64,000 nucleotides of DNA from Canna indica (taxonomy: Eukaryota > Streptophyta > Magnoliopsida > Zingiberales > Cannaceae): NCBI GenBank assembly GCA_034359265.1, contig CP136890.1:84159501-84223500 (forward strand), given 5' to 3'. The notes below the pieces were generated by a model. It saw only the letters and a list, made by a program, of their open reading frames with translations, was not told the DNA's origin and made no database searches. The position numbers and the translations under genes were made by a program. Shown one piece after another: positions 1 through 13,612 of the stretch; position 1 is the first letter of the stretch, and every line of letters begins with the position of its first letter.

Positions 1-157
1 AAAGAGTAATGAGAGAGTTGTGGTGAAAGTCGCAAGAATAGCAGCTGCCTGAAGATTCACATAAGTAGTTTTAAATTCAAATAAAATAAAATCCTCATCA
101 TGCAAAACAGAACAAGAACCGGAAGTAATAGATTGTGGAGATAATTCTATTAATACA

Positions 158-790
158 CTATTTAGCAGTAACAATAGGATGGAAGTATGTGGTATTAGCC
201 GCCATGATGTGCTCGACAAAGGATCTTGAGTCGACGAGAAGAAGAGGGATAGCCTCCATGACCCTGGTGTCTTTTCCTTCTATCTGATGAGGCGTGCAGG
301 AGGCCTCGCCCTGAAGGACGAAAAATGGTCTCCTTCTTTTCGAATGATTGTCTTCTTCATGCTCTAAGCAGTGGTGCTCATCTTCAGCTAGGGGGTGTTG
401 TTCCCGGGACTGCATCATCATCTTGACGTAGGCTGCTAACCGTCGGTTCTCTACATGAAGTTCGTTTATCAAACGCTAGGATTCTTCTGGTGAGGGGTTG
501 GCTGGTGCCCCCTCACTGTTTCAGCGTCTCTAAGTAGCAGGGAGACATCGCCGCTAGGGTGCTGCCTGCATGCGGCGGTGTTTGCCTGACTCAGGGTACC
601 AACCATTGTGGGGCTGGTGTAGGTAAGATTTACTCGGCGTCATAGTGGGCGCCAAATATTTTTGCCTGAAGTAGGAGTGATGCGGTCTGATCTGATATGT
701 CTCCTGGTCAGGTGCAACTCCGGTGCGAGGGGGGGGGGGTCTCGGAACGCTCAAGTAAGAAGGTGCTCGAGGTGAAGTTAATAAATATTG
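158..790 (-). pseudogene. possible LTR-retrotransposon gag-derived remnant
   Basis: Two minus-strand open stretches (about 754-554 and 472-158) lie in the same neighbourhood and are separated by stops. The second is very rich in charged residues (ENRRLAAYVK, EDEHHCLEHEEDNHSKRRRP), which resembles the coiled, charged leader of Ty3/gypsy gag proteins. No zinc knuckle, protease or LTR is visible, so the assignment is weak. It could equally be a random low-complexity frame in decayed repeat DNA. Confidence 0.25.
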
Positions 791-989
791 GAATCTACTC
801 TACTTGAGGCGTGTCATGTCTGTATAAATTGCAGGGTGAGGGGGTATTGGCGATGATAACACCCGGTAATCTCGTAAGGACATTGTTCAAAATGGGTCGA
901 GGCTGATCTCGGAAATGTCGAGCTCGTAATGACGAATTCCTCGAATTTAAGTTTATAATTAGGAAAAATATGAAAAAAAATACAAACTC

Positions 990-1295
990 ATGTATAAGAT
1001 CTACACTAGGACGGTGACGTTGCGCGAGGGCACCCCCGACGACTTTGACGCACAAGCGTGGGTCGATGTCACTGGTGGCAGGAACCACAGACACGTATAT
1101 GGCTTCGCAGACAATGGCCATGTGCGAGCCGTGCTCGGGCCACTTGGGGCACCGACCCCTCCGATCGTCGGTGAGCTGCCCTCCACATCCCGGTCTCACA
1201 ATCAGTGCCAGATAGCAGCATTGGAGGAGCAGGTCGCGCGTCAGAATTGGATGTTGGAGGATGTGCATGCCATGTTGAGACATATGACAGGTTAG
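990..1295 (+). pseudogene. plant transposase-associated (Transposase_24 / En-Spm-like) C-terminal fragment
   Basis: A 101-codon frame contains a WVDVTGG...VYGF block, then a Pro/Ser-rich linker and a short coiled coil (AALEEQVARQNWMLEDVHAM). This order is familiar from the C-terminal part of the plant Transposase_24 proteins carried by En/Spm (CACTA) elements. It has no catalytic domain and starts abruptly, so it is a fragment. The sequence 450-700 bp downstream looks like CACTA subterminal DNA, which supports the idea. The family call is from memory of the motif and is moderate to weak. Confidence 0.4.
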
Positions 1296-1744
1296 TTTGG
1301 TGAGAGCATCCCACTGACATAAGATCCATCGTCCTCGACCCAGTCCACGCTAGTCTACACTAAGCCACTACAAACCCTGCCATATGATCCCGATCATCCT
1401 CCACGCAAGTAGGAGTTTATTTGATACTATTGACTTGACTTGTTTATGACTTGGATATTGTTTATGCATGACTTGACTTGTGTTTTGATACTGCTGACAC
1501 ATATACTTGACTTACGATAGTTTTGATCGTATCGCGTTGATATAATAATTTTGATTTGTATAATTTTTTATATGATTGTTGATAATTATTATTATAAATA
1601 TAATTATTTTGATGTATATCTGGGTGTATCTGCGATGTTATGAATGTGTGTATGCGAATGGATGGATGTGTGAATGAGTGTGTGAGTTATGTATCAAGTT
1701 AAATAAATGTATCAATGAAAATTTTTAATTTTAATTTTTTCAGT

Positions 1745-2010
1745 TATTGGTAAACAGCAACGGCTTACCCACGATCATCCGTTTGAAAGCCGCCGTTGAA
1801 AGCTTATCTTAGTTCCTGGGTCGCAACCTTAAAGCTATTGTTGTAGGTCATCACCAACGGCTTGGCCTCGCGCTGTCACTGATAACAACATCAACAACAA
1901 CATGCAATTGGGCCGTTGCTGATATGTTAACAACAATGGTCAGGTGTCACTATTGTTAACTTAATTATTAGCGACGCTCTTATCTACCACGGCTTTGTTG
2001 CAATTGAGTG
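1745..2010. mobile_element. CACTA-like subterminal repeat region and degenerate end
   Basis: Short motifs CAACGGC and GCCGTTG recur in both orientations (for example near 1757, 1792, 1855 and 1912) over about 250 bp. The stretch ends with CAATTGAGTG at 2001-2010, a plausible decayed form of the TTGTAGTG terminus of CACTA elements. Subterminal arrays of short inverted motifs are typical of that superfamily. A matching left terminus and target duplication were not found. Confidence 0.35.
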
Positions 2011-3792
<1,782 letters not shown>

Positions 3793-3916
3793 TTAAGTAG
3801 ATTTAATTTGTTTAAGTCATCTTATTAGGTTTTAATTACTTTCATAATAACAATGTACAATTTAGTCACTTAAATATAGTAAAAATTTTACAATGGTCCT
3901 TAAAAAAATTCGGTCA

Positions 3917-4055
3917 ATATGATTCTTTTAAAATATGACTCAGACAAAATTATTCTTGACTCGGCAAAGTAGTCGAGTTGACTCAGACAAAATAGTTCCT
4001 AAAATGCTCGAGTCAAGAATTATTTTATCGGAGTCATATTTTAAAGAAATCATAT
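3917..4055. repeat. inverted repeat (about 46-bp arms) just downstream of the pseudogene
   Basis: The left arm from TATGATTCTTTTAAAATATG (3917 on) matches the reverse complement of the right arm that ends at 4055, with roughly 5 mismatches in 46. Both arms reach the CTTGACTCG/CGAGTCAAG core, leaving a loop of about 48 nt. Weaker similarity continues outward. It is probably a small foldback element or MITE remnant. Being just after a gene end it might also act as an RNA hairpin, but I see no T-run or other sign of that. Confidence 0.6.
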
Positions 4056-4526
4056 AGATCGAGTTTGTTTTAAAGTAAAAATTAAGCTATATTTGATGGA
4101 ACAAATTACATGTTATTAATATGCAGTACTTTGTAAGATTAATCTATTTAGTTTTCTTTGCAGGTTTTACGGTGGTTAAAGTTAATGACTTTTTTAGAGT
4201 CATACAAGAAGAATTCCCGTGCTCCGCAACTGGATAAAAATTTATAAAATATTTTTAGTTAATAATGATAATAAAATTGATTGCATATTAATATATAAAA
4301 TGAATCAAACATAATAATATATTAGGATACAAAAATAAGATCATGTATTAATAGAGATAAATATAAAGATTAATCTTATAATAATCAAACTTAAATTCAA
4401 TGTAATTCAAATAAATAATTAAAATTTTACAAATAAAACAAATAAAAAAGGGAAAATAATTTTAATATATTTTATTTAAAAATATAAGATGTAAAAATAC
4501 AAAAAAAAAATCTCTAAGTGCTCTTA

Positions 4527-5191
4527 GGGAGCGTTTGGTTGCCCGCAAGTACAAATGCTGCAACTCTAGTTGCAGCATTTAGATAACAAATTTGTTTGGT
4601 TGGCTGCAAAATCATTTTGCAGCATTTATTAGTTGCAACTTGTATTTCAAATATCATTTGCGGGCCGCAAGTGGAATTGCAGCCCAAAAAGCCCGCAATA
4701 CAAGATTGCGGGCTGCAAATGCAATAATTTAAGTATTGAAAATAATTAATTTTGGCGACGTAGAGTCGTCGGATGAAGACGAGATAAATATCAAAGTTGT
4801 AGGTTTTTGCGTGCTGAACCTGATGGTAGTGTCAGATTTTACATCTGATGTCATTTGATAGATTTTGGTGATCCGAAAAGTTCGTGCCCGGACCTGCCCG
4901 AAAAAGTTTGTACCCGGCCCGGATAAATTCGTGCATGCTCGGCCCGTCCCGGCCCGGCTCAGCCCGACTTGAGAAAATTCGTGCCCGACCCTACTCGAAA
5001 AATTTCGTAAGATGCAAGTTGCAAGTGTAATTACAACTTCCATTTGCGGCCAACCAAATGCTTGCAAATAGAAGTTGCAACTCTACTTGCGGGCAACCAA
5101 ACGGTAGGCTGCAAAATCTATTTGCGGACATTTGCTTTTGCATGCAAATAGATTTTGCAGCATTTACACTTGCGGGTAACCAAACGCCCCC
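4527..5191. mobile_element. PIF/Harbinger-type MITE with TTA target duplication
   Basis: The termini GGGAGCGTTTGGTTGCCCGC (left) and its counterpart at 5168-5191 (right) form a 24-bp inverted repeat with two mismatches. The element is 665 bp long and is flanked on both sides by TTA (4524-4526 and 5192-5194). A 3-bp TTA duplication with a GGG...GTTTGGTT terminus is the usual signature of PIF/Harbinger and Tourist-type MITEs. The interior repeats GCAAAT and TTGCAGC motifs in both orientations and has a GC-rich segment (about 4870-5000) with many CCCGGCCCG/GCCCGA units. It has no coding capacity. Confidence 0.85.
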
Positions 5192-7822
5192 TTAGTTCAA
5201 ATGTGTCAATTATTAAATTAATAAATTGATATAGACCTATAAGTTATCTTGTATAATATTCATAGTTAATATAAATTTTTGAATGAATAAAGCAAGGCGG
5301 TCATAAATTGAATTTGAAGAAATAAATTTAAATATTTTAAAATAATTATTTTTAACCGAACATATATGAAATTTTGAGTAGGATTTCGATAAAATCGCGA
5401 GTTGTGATTAATTGATGCATATTCTAAATTTTTTGATTCAAATATTTTATGAATTGTGGTTGATTAGTGAATAATTTGATTGCAGATTCAAATTTTAGAG
5501 GTGTTTGAAATTAGGTCTATTTTAAACCAAGATTTTAATTTTGTTAGTCAAATCTGGTTAAATTTTAAATTAATTGGAATATATACATATATTAGTATAT
5601 ATATTAAATTTAAGTTAAATACTCATTTACATATTATTTATTTATCTGCTATATAAAGCTGTCTATTTACATCAACTCGGCTATATTTATTCAATAATTT
5701 AAGTTTTCTTTAAAAATGCAAAATCTAAAGCAAAAAAGACTTTAATGAAAAAAATTAGAAATTAAACTAAATTAAGAAAAAAAATATATTCAATTAATAA
5801 TTTAATTAAAAGATATATACCCGTATAAATTGAAGGGTTGAATTTTTGCTAAAATACATAACCAAACTCAATAAAAAAATAAAAATAGTAAACAAACTAA
5901 AAAAGATAATAAACCATATAAAACTATCTTAAAATATAATATGAACTAATTCAATCAAAACAAAAATAAAATAAAATTATATTAAAAATAATAGTTGATG
6001 AGGACGACAATAAAAACAATAATAATATAGAAAACAAAAGCAAATGTAAAATAATAATTTGAAAATATGTATATTTATATAAATTAAAATGTATATTAGA
6101 TACATGCATGCGAACAAAAATTGTAATGTCGAAATCTTTTTAACCAAGATTCATAAAAATTAAGAAAAATATATATTAAAGACATGCACAAAAAATTGCA
6201 ATGCTGGATTTTTTTTAGTAACAGAGGTTCATAAAATTTGAACAAATTTTAAATTTTGATTTGATTTTAAAAAATTTGATTAAATTTCAGATAGTTTCGA
6301 ATCATAAAATATTTTATCTGAGCCAAATAATCTTATATAGTAAGTACATGCATAATATAATATAATGTATATAATATACGTTTTCATTCAATTTGAGGTT
6401 TTGGATTTTTATAAAAAATGCAGAACTAAAAGAATATTTTGAAAGAAACTAAAGCATTAAATAAAATTTAAAAATAAATATACGCAAAAAAAATATCAGT
6501 TTACTTTAATTTAATAAAATTTATTCGAAATGAGATGGTCAAACTTAATTAAGAATTAAAATAATACCAAAGATATAAGTCAAAATCAAAATTTTAGAAT
6601 TTTTAATGCAATAGCTAAAATAAATAAGTAAGTAAATAAATAAAATCTTAAAAATTAAATCAACTGTGAGAACACTTTGAAATTTTGGATTTTTTTCAAA
6701 AAATATTATAAGTCAAAATGGAAAAAGAAATCAAATTTAATCGAATTATAAAAAGTATAATTTTAATATGCAATATTTAAAATATAATAAATACCAATAA
6801 ATAATAATATTATAAATAAAAATATTGACTTGATTCAAATGGCTAATATAATTAGAAAATTAGATTTTTTTTTATAAAAAAAACATGTTTAAAAATCTAA
6901 AATTCGATAGGCAAGAAATACAATATAATAATATCATTAAAATCATACAATTTAGTAATACTAAAATTAAAAATAAAAATTAATAAAATTTGAAATAGTA
7001 GTAAAAGTGAAAATTTAAAAACACAAATTTAAAAAATTTAAAAAACACTAATACACTTTTTCTCAAAATAAAAAAGAAAGGAAGGGGTTGTCCTCATGTC
7101 CTTCTTAAAATAAAATAAAAAAACCAAAAAGCATCACCTCTCGGAGCTACCGTACAAATTCATCAGTACGCCCTTAATTCACTTCCAGAACGCAAGAGTC
7201 ACGTGCCAGCACACGTGACTGCACAGTGAGCGAAGGCAAAATGGAAATTTTTTTGAAAAGAAACATAAAAAAGAGAGTCGTGTAGAGAGCTCAGAGCCCA
7301 TCCGTACAAAACACAACCTTCAACTTCTAAAATTACTATATAGTAGATAGATTAGAAGGTCTTTAAAGGTTAAAGTCAATACTTTGAGCTTATAGATGAG
7401 CTCAAACTCGATTAATTGAGCTGGGACTGGGCTTGCTAATTTACATCACTCTGAGCTCAAAAGTTTATCACTCAATCAAGATAAATTTCATATAAATTTG
7501 AATAGAGCAAATGAATTTAAAATTATATTAGACATTTAATTTCAGATTAAATTTAATTGACTTTGTAAATATCTTATATATATATATATTGACTTCAAGA
7601 TAAATTTACGTTTAAGCTCAACTCTTATTAATTGTCTATATAAATATATTTTTCATATATACATCGACTCTAATTTGTATTTATGATCAAGGTTATTTAT
7701 ACGTTTAAAAAGATGAAGTTTTGCATACTCAATGACGGAGTGTCATTGAGTGTAGAAATCAAAATTAGGATGAATAAACTTTATATTTGGGGGTTCTAGG
7801 GCATGATACACCCACGAACCGC

Positions 7823-7965
7823 GGGGGTGTAGTTGGTCGAGTAAGCGTTAATGTGTAACATTGAGGCGAATTATAATTGTCACAAATGGCTTAGCTAGCA
7901 TGTGTTTAGGTATGACTTAAGAACGAATAAGGCTAGTGACCGCACCAGTGTAGTTGGTCGAGTAG
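7823..7965 (+). repeat. two direct copies of a GTGTAGTTGGTCGAGTA motif
   Basis: GTGTAGTTGGTCGAGTAAGC (about 7825) recurs as GTGTAGTTGGTCGAGTAGAC (about 7950), roughly 123 bp apart. The core resembles a tRNA A-box (TAGTTGGTCGAG), so a decayed tRNA-derived SINE is possible. No matching B-box (GGTTCGANTCC) is present, so I leave it as an unclassified direct repeat. Confidence 0.4.
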
Positions 7966-8180
7966 ACGTTAAATCACGGCTACTTCATGCTACACTTAGG
8001 ATGATACAGACACGAAAGTTGGTTTATGGCGCTAAGTGGAAGGTTGGAAGGCCTAGGCGCGAGGAGCGATATAAATTCGTGTGGAGGTAAAACTAAATAA
8101 TTATAAGAAGTATTGGGAGACGGAGAGATAAAATTAAGATTGAACAAATATAAATATTTTAATTAGAAAGAATAAATTTA

Positions 8181-8313
8181 TCCTTTTTTATATAAACGAG
8201 AAAACATACATGGGTAGGGAGAGCAAATGTCTTTCCTAATTTATCTTTTTTTTTATATAAATGAGAAAACATAAATTGGTAGGGAGAGCAAATGTCCTTC
8301 CTAGGATAAATGT
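8181..8313 (+). repeat. tandem duplication with unit of about 70 bp
   Basis: The string TATATAAAYGAGAAAACATA, then GGTAGGGAGAGCAAATGTC and TTTCCTA, occurs twice in a row, from about 8189 and about 8254. It lies just outside the left target duplication of the large MULE and is not part of it. Confidence 0.7.
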
Positions 8314-8375
8314 GGCTCCGCCAATGGAATTATATATACTTAACTTACTTAAAAATGAAGTCTAAAATTTATGTT

Positions 8376-8560
8376 GAGCAAATACCCAAAATCATAACTT
8401 TCTTTCATCTTTTTCCCAAATTCTTAACTTTCAATTGGATATTCCCAAAATCATAACTTAAAGTTGATTTTTTCGATTTTGCCCCTAGCTGTTGGTTTGG
8501 ACGTTGGCCGACCGGTTCAACGGAGTTTAATGAAAAAAACCGGTTCACCTCTTCTTCACT
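8376..8560 (+). repeat. left terminal inverted repeat of the MULE
   Basis: It starts GAGCAAATAC and pairs with the right repeat through CAATTGGATATTCCCAAAATC, GATTTTTTCGATTTTGCCCC and GGTTTGGACG. The match fades near the AAAACCGGTTC block at about 8540-8548. The right copy (about 19008-19192) contains small indels relative to this one. Confidence 0.88.
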
Positions 8561-9503
8561 TCTTCTCCGGGTTTTAAGTAATGATGGACGTGGAACTGGA
8601 GCATGTAACTTCTTCTTCACTTCTTCTCCGGCCGGCGTTAGAACTTCTGGAGACTCAAGGTTTTCTCCGGCACCTTGCTTTGTTGACATCGCATTTGCTC
8701 TTCCCCGTGCTCGGACGTGTCGTTTGCTCAACTTCTGCTCAATCGTTTGCTCTTCCCCGTGTTCTTCCCCATATTAGCTAGCTCGACCTTGTTGCTACTG
8801 GCGGCTTCCTTTGTTGACGCCGAGGTTTTCTCTTCATTCCTCCACGACCTCGACTAATACCTTGGCTGTTATATACTTTCGGCAAAATCTAGAATTCGGC
8901 AAAGTCACAGGTATGTACCTACTATTTCACTTATTTTTTGGTTTATTATGTAGAAACATTCCATATTAGTGAACAAATCTCTAATGATTTTTGCTTGATT
9001 CAATACTTTTATAAAAGTATCTAATTCCCTAGTTTTTGAATACTTAGCGGTATTTCATACACATACAGTTTCATTAGTAAAGTTTCTTCATTATTAGCCA
9101 CTTCTCAAACAAGAATGGTTGTTACACTCTATTTAACAGGAACCCTAGTTGTAACTTGGGAGTTGTTTCAAGACTTTCGCAAAAGTCTGTAAGTACATCC
9201 GCCCGGGTTTGTATCATCAGTGTCATTAGTTTTTTGTTTAATTTAGTAGAATCATTCTATATTAGTAATGATAAAAATAATGATATTATCTTTTTTGATC
9301 AATTTCATACTTTTGTGAAATTATGCATACTCATTCTGATTTAATTTGGTTATAGGTGTATGTGTGATGGCTGATGCACATAGTTTTGTGGTGCAAGATT
9401 CTGATATTAATAATATCTTATGAGTTATTGAATTATATGTCATTCATCATCACTTATTGTTAACTACGGATAAATAAATAATTATCCACTTATATCATTG
9501 TAG

Positions 9504-12175
9504 GTCGCAACATCTTGACAATGATGACTTTATTGTGCCTGATACATATGCCAATGTGCAAACTTCTACACAACAAGCGTCAAACCAGGTTGAAACTATA
9601 ACTGACACTGTCATTGTAGCTCAAGAGGCTCAAGAAAATACAAGTCAAGCATTTTTAGATCTGAACTTCCCTTTGACATTTGATGATGATGAGTATGACT
9701 ACATTGAGGAAGAGTTTGCTGAGGAGAGGATAAGAGAAGAAGTGGAGGCAATTGAGGAATTCCCAAATTCAATTTTTACTTCTAGTGATGTAATTGGAAG
9801 ATATTTTCCATTGGAGAAACATATGTACGAGAATAATAGAGCAGGTGAGGGTGTGGAGAATATCCACACAAGCGATGAGGAGATTGAAACATATGTGAAC
9901 AATGATGAAGATGTCATTCCTTCTGATTCATGTGATGTTTTCACTTATGAAGTTGTGAATTACATTGATTTTGACTTCACTGACGGTCAGTATGACATAG
10001 GGGATCATGATTGTCAAGTCGAAGAAGAAGAAGATGACTCCCTGGTAAACTCCATGAATATTTATCCAATTGATGATGATTCACAGACTTTAGTATTGTA
10101 TCTACATCAGGTAATTCATTTGAAAATAATAAGGTGTCTTCCATACTTTTTTTAAAGTATTGAACTAGAGGAAATAGTAGTTTTTTTTGTCTATAATGTA
10201 TACTTGTATATGTTATCCTGTGTAAAACTACAATAATCATACCAGTATAAGATATTCCATACTTTCACTAAAGTATAGAACTCGAGAAAATACCATTTCA
10301 GGTATCATTTTTTTTAATACCAGTCTAATAGATACCATTTGTAATGATTATATTTGAATTCTGTATGAGTCCATAATACTCGTATTCGTTGATAGACATT
10401 TCATACTTTTGTGAAAGTATGTAATTATATAAAATATCAGTCCAGTTATCATTTATTGGATATCAGTCTAATAAATATCAGTCTTGTATTAATTTCAGGC
10501 ATTTTTTGATAGAGATAGTTTCAGGAGAGCTCTTACCACTTATTGCATCAAGCGAAATTTTAAATTGAGACGCATTCAAAACAATAGTCACTATATCAAA
10601 GTCGGATGCAAAGAGATCAATTGTTGTTGGACGTTGTCAGCAATCGGCAGGGGTAAATTTCAAATAGTGACTTTTGTCAATGAGCACAATTGTACTGTTG
10701 CAAGGCTGAACTTGGACCATCGATAATGCACTGCCACTTTTGTTGCGAATCACATAAAGGAGCATCTTTTGGGCAATGAGAAAATCAATAGTAGTTTCGT
10801 TATCTCTGAGATAAGAAATGTATTTGGAGTGCGTATATCTTATAAGAAAACATACAATGCACTCCAAATTGCTCTCGTTTCCGTTCATGGTGACTATGAT
10901 CAATGCTACAAAGATTTGCCAGCATATCTTAGGGCATTAAGGATTCGTGACTTTGAATCAAAAGTTAAATTGATGAGTTGTTCCTCGACCCACCGTTTTC
11001 GACATGTTTTCTGGGCTTTCGGTGCAAGCTTGCGTTGATTTTGAGAATATATGCGGCCTATATTATGTATTGATGCAACACATCTGAGAGGTAAATACCC
11101 AGGTGTTCTTATGATTGCAACTTCTATTGATGCAGAAAATATGTTTTTTCCCGTGGCATTTGCTGTGACTGAAATTGAAAAAATAGAAACATGGGAGTGG
11201 TTTTTGGATGAACTTTTTAGATGCATCCCCGATTATAGGGGATTAAGTATTATGAGTGATCGGAACCCAAACATTATAGCTGCTGTGAGAAATGTCTTTT
11301 CGGATGCTGTGTGTGGATATTGTATGGTTCATCTTACAAAAAATTTAGTACATGATGTTCGTTCAAAAGATGTTGTGCCCTTGTTTTGGGCAGCTGCAAG
11401 ATCAACCACAGAACATTCATTTAATGAATGTATGCAAAAGATATTGGCTATTCATGAGCAAAATTACCAATGGATATCTCAATTGGAGAAGGAGAAATGA
11501 GCTAATTTCTTTTTCCCCGGTAGGAGGTATGATATCATAACAACTAATTCTGTGGAATGCTTGAATGCATTATTTAGGGAAGTTCATGGGTTGCCAATCA
11601 CAACATTGATTGAGATGACAAGACGCAAGGTCTCGGAGTGGTTCTTCAAGAGATGTAAAGTTTCTCTTACATTGACCACTACTTTGACTGGAAAAATGGA
11701 AACAATTTTAGCAAATAATCGCCACAAATGTCGTTGGCATGCTGTGCATCCACATTGGGACCATTGCTACTAGGTACAAACATTATACCAAACAATTATT
11801 GTTGATTTAGCTAATAGATCATGCTCTTGCAGGAAGTTTTAACTTTATGATATTCCTTGTTCACATGCCATGGCTGCTATCGATTATTGTAGTCTTGACC
11901 CTTATGAGTATTGTGAGCATTATTTCACTGTTGAGACTTATAAAAAAATATATAATGATAAAATTTATCCGACAAGAAGCAAGCAATATTGACATAGAGA
12001 ACCTTATGATACCGAAGTGAAACCACCCCAATCTCTAGCACAACCTAGTAGAAAAAGAAAAAAATAGAAGAGAGTCAAGACATAGTGGCAAACTTCATAG
12101 GAAGTGCTCAAGATGCAATCAAGTAGGGCACAACAAATGTTCATGCAGAGCTCCCCCACCCAGCTGACAACATAC
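9504..12175 (+). pseudogene. MuDR-type MULE transposase, disabled by stop codons
   Basis: An acidic N-terminal exon (9504-10110) ends CATCAG|GTAATT. A 388-bp intron ends TTTCAG at 10498. The next exon opens AFFDRDSFRRALTTYC and continues with the Mutator DNA-binding zinc-finger pattern (VGCKEINCCW...FVNEHNC). The catalytic core follows: CIDATHLRGKY (Asp at about 11072), IMSDRNPNI (Asp at about 11258) and CGYCMVHLTKNL. Next come NSVECLNALFREV and the SWIM zinc finger CSCRKF...IPCSHAMAA (about 11830-11880). Near 12100-12150, in a shifted frame, a CCHC knuckle (CSRCNQVGHNKCSC) can be seen. Within one otherwise continuous frame there are stops at 10724, 11036, 11042, 11498, 11771 and about 11840, so no full protein can be made. 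A possible earlier short exon starts at ATG 9367. The role was cut-and-paste transposition acting on the terminal repeats. Confidence 0.9.
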
Positions 12176-12289
12176 TTCATTTCTGATAATATTTTTGTTG
12201 GATAAAATTTTGAGGGTATATATCATATTTTGGATACCATTTGATGTATAGTCATACTTCATTTTTGAATTCTGTATGAGTTAAGCTCA

Positions 12290-13400
12290 GAAGAAGACAT
12301 TCCATACTTTCCTGAGCTTAAATCATACAGAATAAACTGGTAAAAGTACTAATTTTGGACTCTATATCACAATTACTATCTGTTAATATATGAGTTGAAT
12401 TCTGTAAGTTGAATTCTGTATGAGTTGAGCTCAGAAGAAAGCATTCCATACTTTCATGAAAGTATGGAAATGATGAAAATACTACTTTTTGACTCTGTAT
12501 CACAATTACTATCTGTTAATATATGATTGCATATCCTTTCTAAAGTCTGTAAGTTGAATTCTGTATGAGTCGAGCTCAGAAGAAGGCATTCCATACTTTC
12601 ATGAAAGTATGGAACAAGAGAAAATACTAGTTTTTTTCTATCAAAATGTCAAATAGCCATATTGGATATTCTTTCTAAAGTCTGGAAGTTGAATTCTGTA
12701 TGAGTTGAGCTCAGAAGAAGGCATTCCATACTTTCATGAAAGTATGGAACAAGAGAAAATACTAGTTTTTTTTTGCCAAAATGTCAAATAACCATATTGG
12801 ATATTCTTTCTAAAGTTTGAAAGTTGAATTTTGTATGAGTTGAGCTCAGAAGAAGGCATTCCATACTTTCATGAAAGTATGAAACCGGTGAAAATACAAG
12901 TTTTTGAATCTGTATCACAATTACTATATGTTAATATATGATTGGATAGATATGAGACCCTTTCTAAAGTATGTAAGTTGAATCCTATATGAGTTGAGCT
13001 CAGAAGAATGCATTTCATACTTTCATGAACGTATGGAACTGGTCAAATACTAGTTTTTTTCTGTCAAAATGCCAAATAGCCATATTGGATATTCTTTCTA
13101 AAGTCTTAAAGTTGAATTTTGTATGAGTTGAGCTCAAAAGAAGGCATTTCATACTTTCATGAAAGTATGGAACTTGTGAAAATACTAGTTTTTTTTGTCA
13201 AAATGCCAAACAACCATATTGGATATTCTTTCTAAAGTCTGTAAGTTGAACTCTGTATGAATTAAGCTCAGAAGAAGACATTCCATACTTTCATAAAAGT
13301 ATGGAACTGATGAAAATACTAGTTTTTTTTGTCAAAATGCCAAGTAGCCATATTGGATATTCTTTCTAAAGTCTGGATATTGAATTTTATATGAAATTGG
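12290..13400. repeat. tandem array A: about 135-bp units centred on a 26-bp palindrome
   Basis: Seven full or near-full units each contain TTCCATACTTT...AAAGTATGGAA. The 20-bp core CATACTTTCATGAAAGTATG is its own reverse complement. Cores begin near 12444, 12589, 12724, 12859, 13013, 13147 and 13281, so spacing is mostly 134-135 bp, with two longer steps (145 and 154). Each unit also carries GAGCTCAGAAGAAGGCATT before the palindrome, and GTCAAAATGCCAAATAGCC and TTGGATATTCTTTCTAAAGT after it. The array lies between the 3-prime ends of the two convergent MULE genes. Confidence 0.92.
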
Positions 13401-13612
13401 TGAAAATATTAGTTTTTTTCTGTCAAAATGCCAACTAGCAAATTAAACAACTCAGAATTCCAATTAGCCAACTAGTTTTTGTCATAGAACTCAGAAGAAT
13501 TTTGGAGTATGATAAAAAACAAATTAAACACTATACAATTATATTACACTATGATAATCCTCTATCAAATAGGGGATTATAAATAGTTTTTGTTTCAAAC
13601 TGTGATCGTACG

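Larger units (their letters stand above)
5195..8366. other. long AT-rich intergenic region without recognisable genes
   Basis: About 3.2 kb of strongly AT-rich DNA with many short A and T runs and a short (AT) run near 7575-7590. The only open frame above 60 codons (7902-8090) has no family features. Two local repeats are listed separately. I see no structural RNA and no convincing transposon boundary. Confidence 0.5.

Noticed and set aside
7823..7965. Possible tRNA or SINE because of the A-box-like TAGTTGGTCGAG
   Set aside because: There is no B-box and no cloverleaf can be drawn. Kept only as a short direct repeat.
9535..10155. Stand-alone acidic protein of about 200 residues
   Set aside because: The frame is continuous through a good GT-AG intron (10111-10498) with the Mutator DNA-binding domain, so it is the N-terminal exon of the transposase pseudogene.
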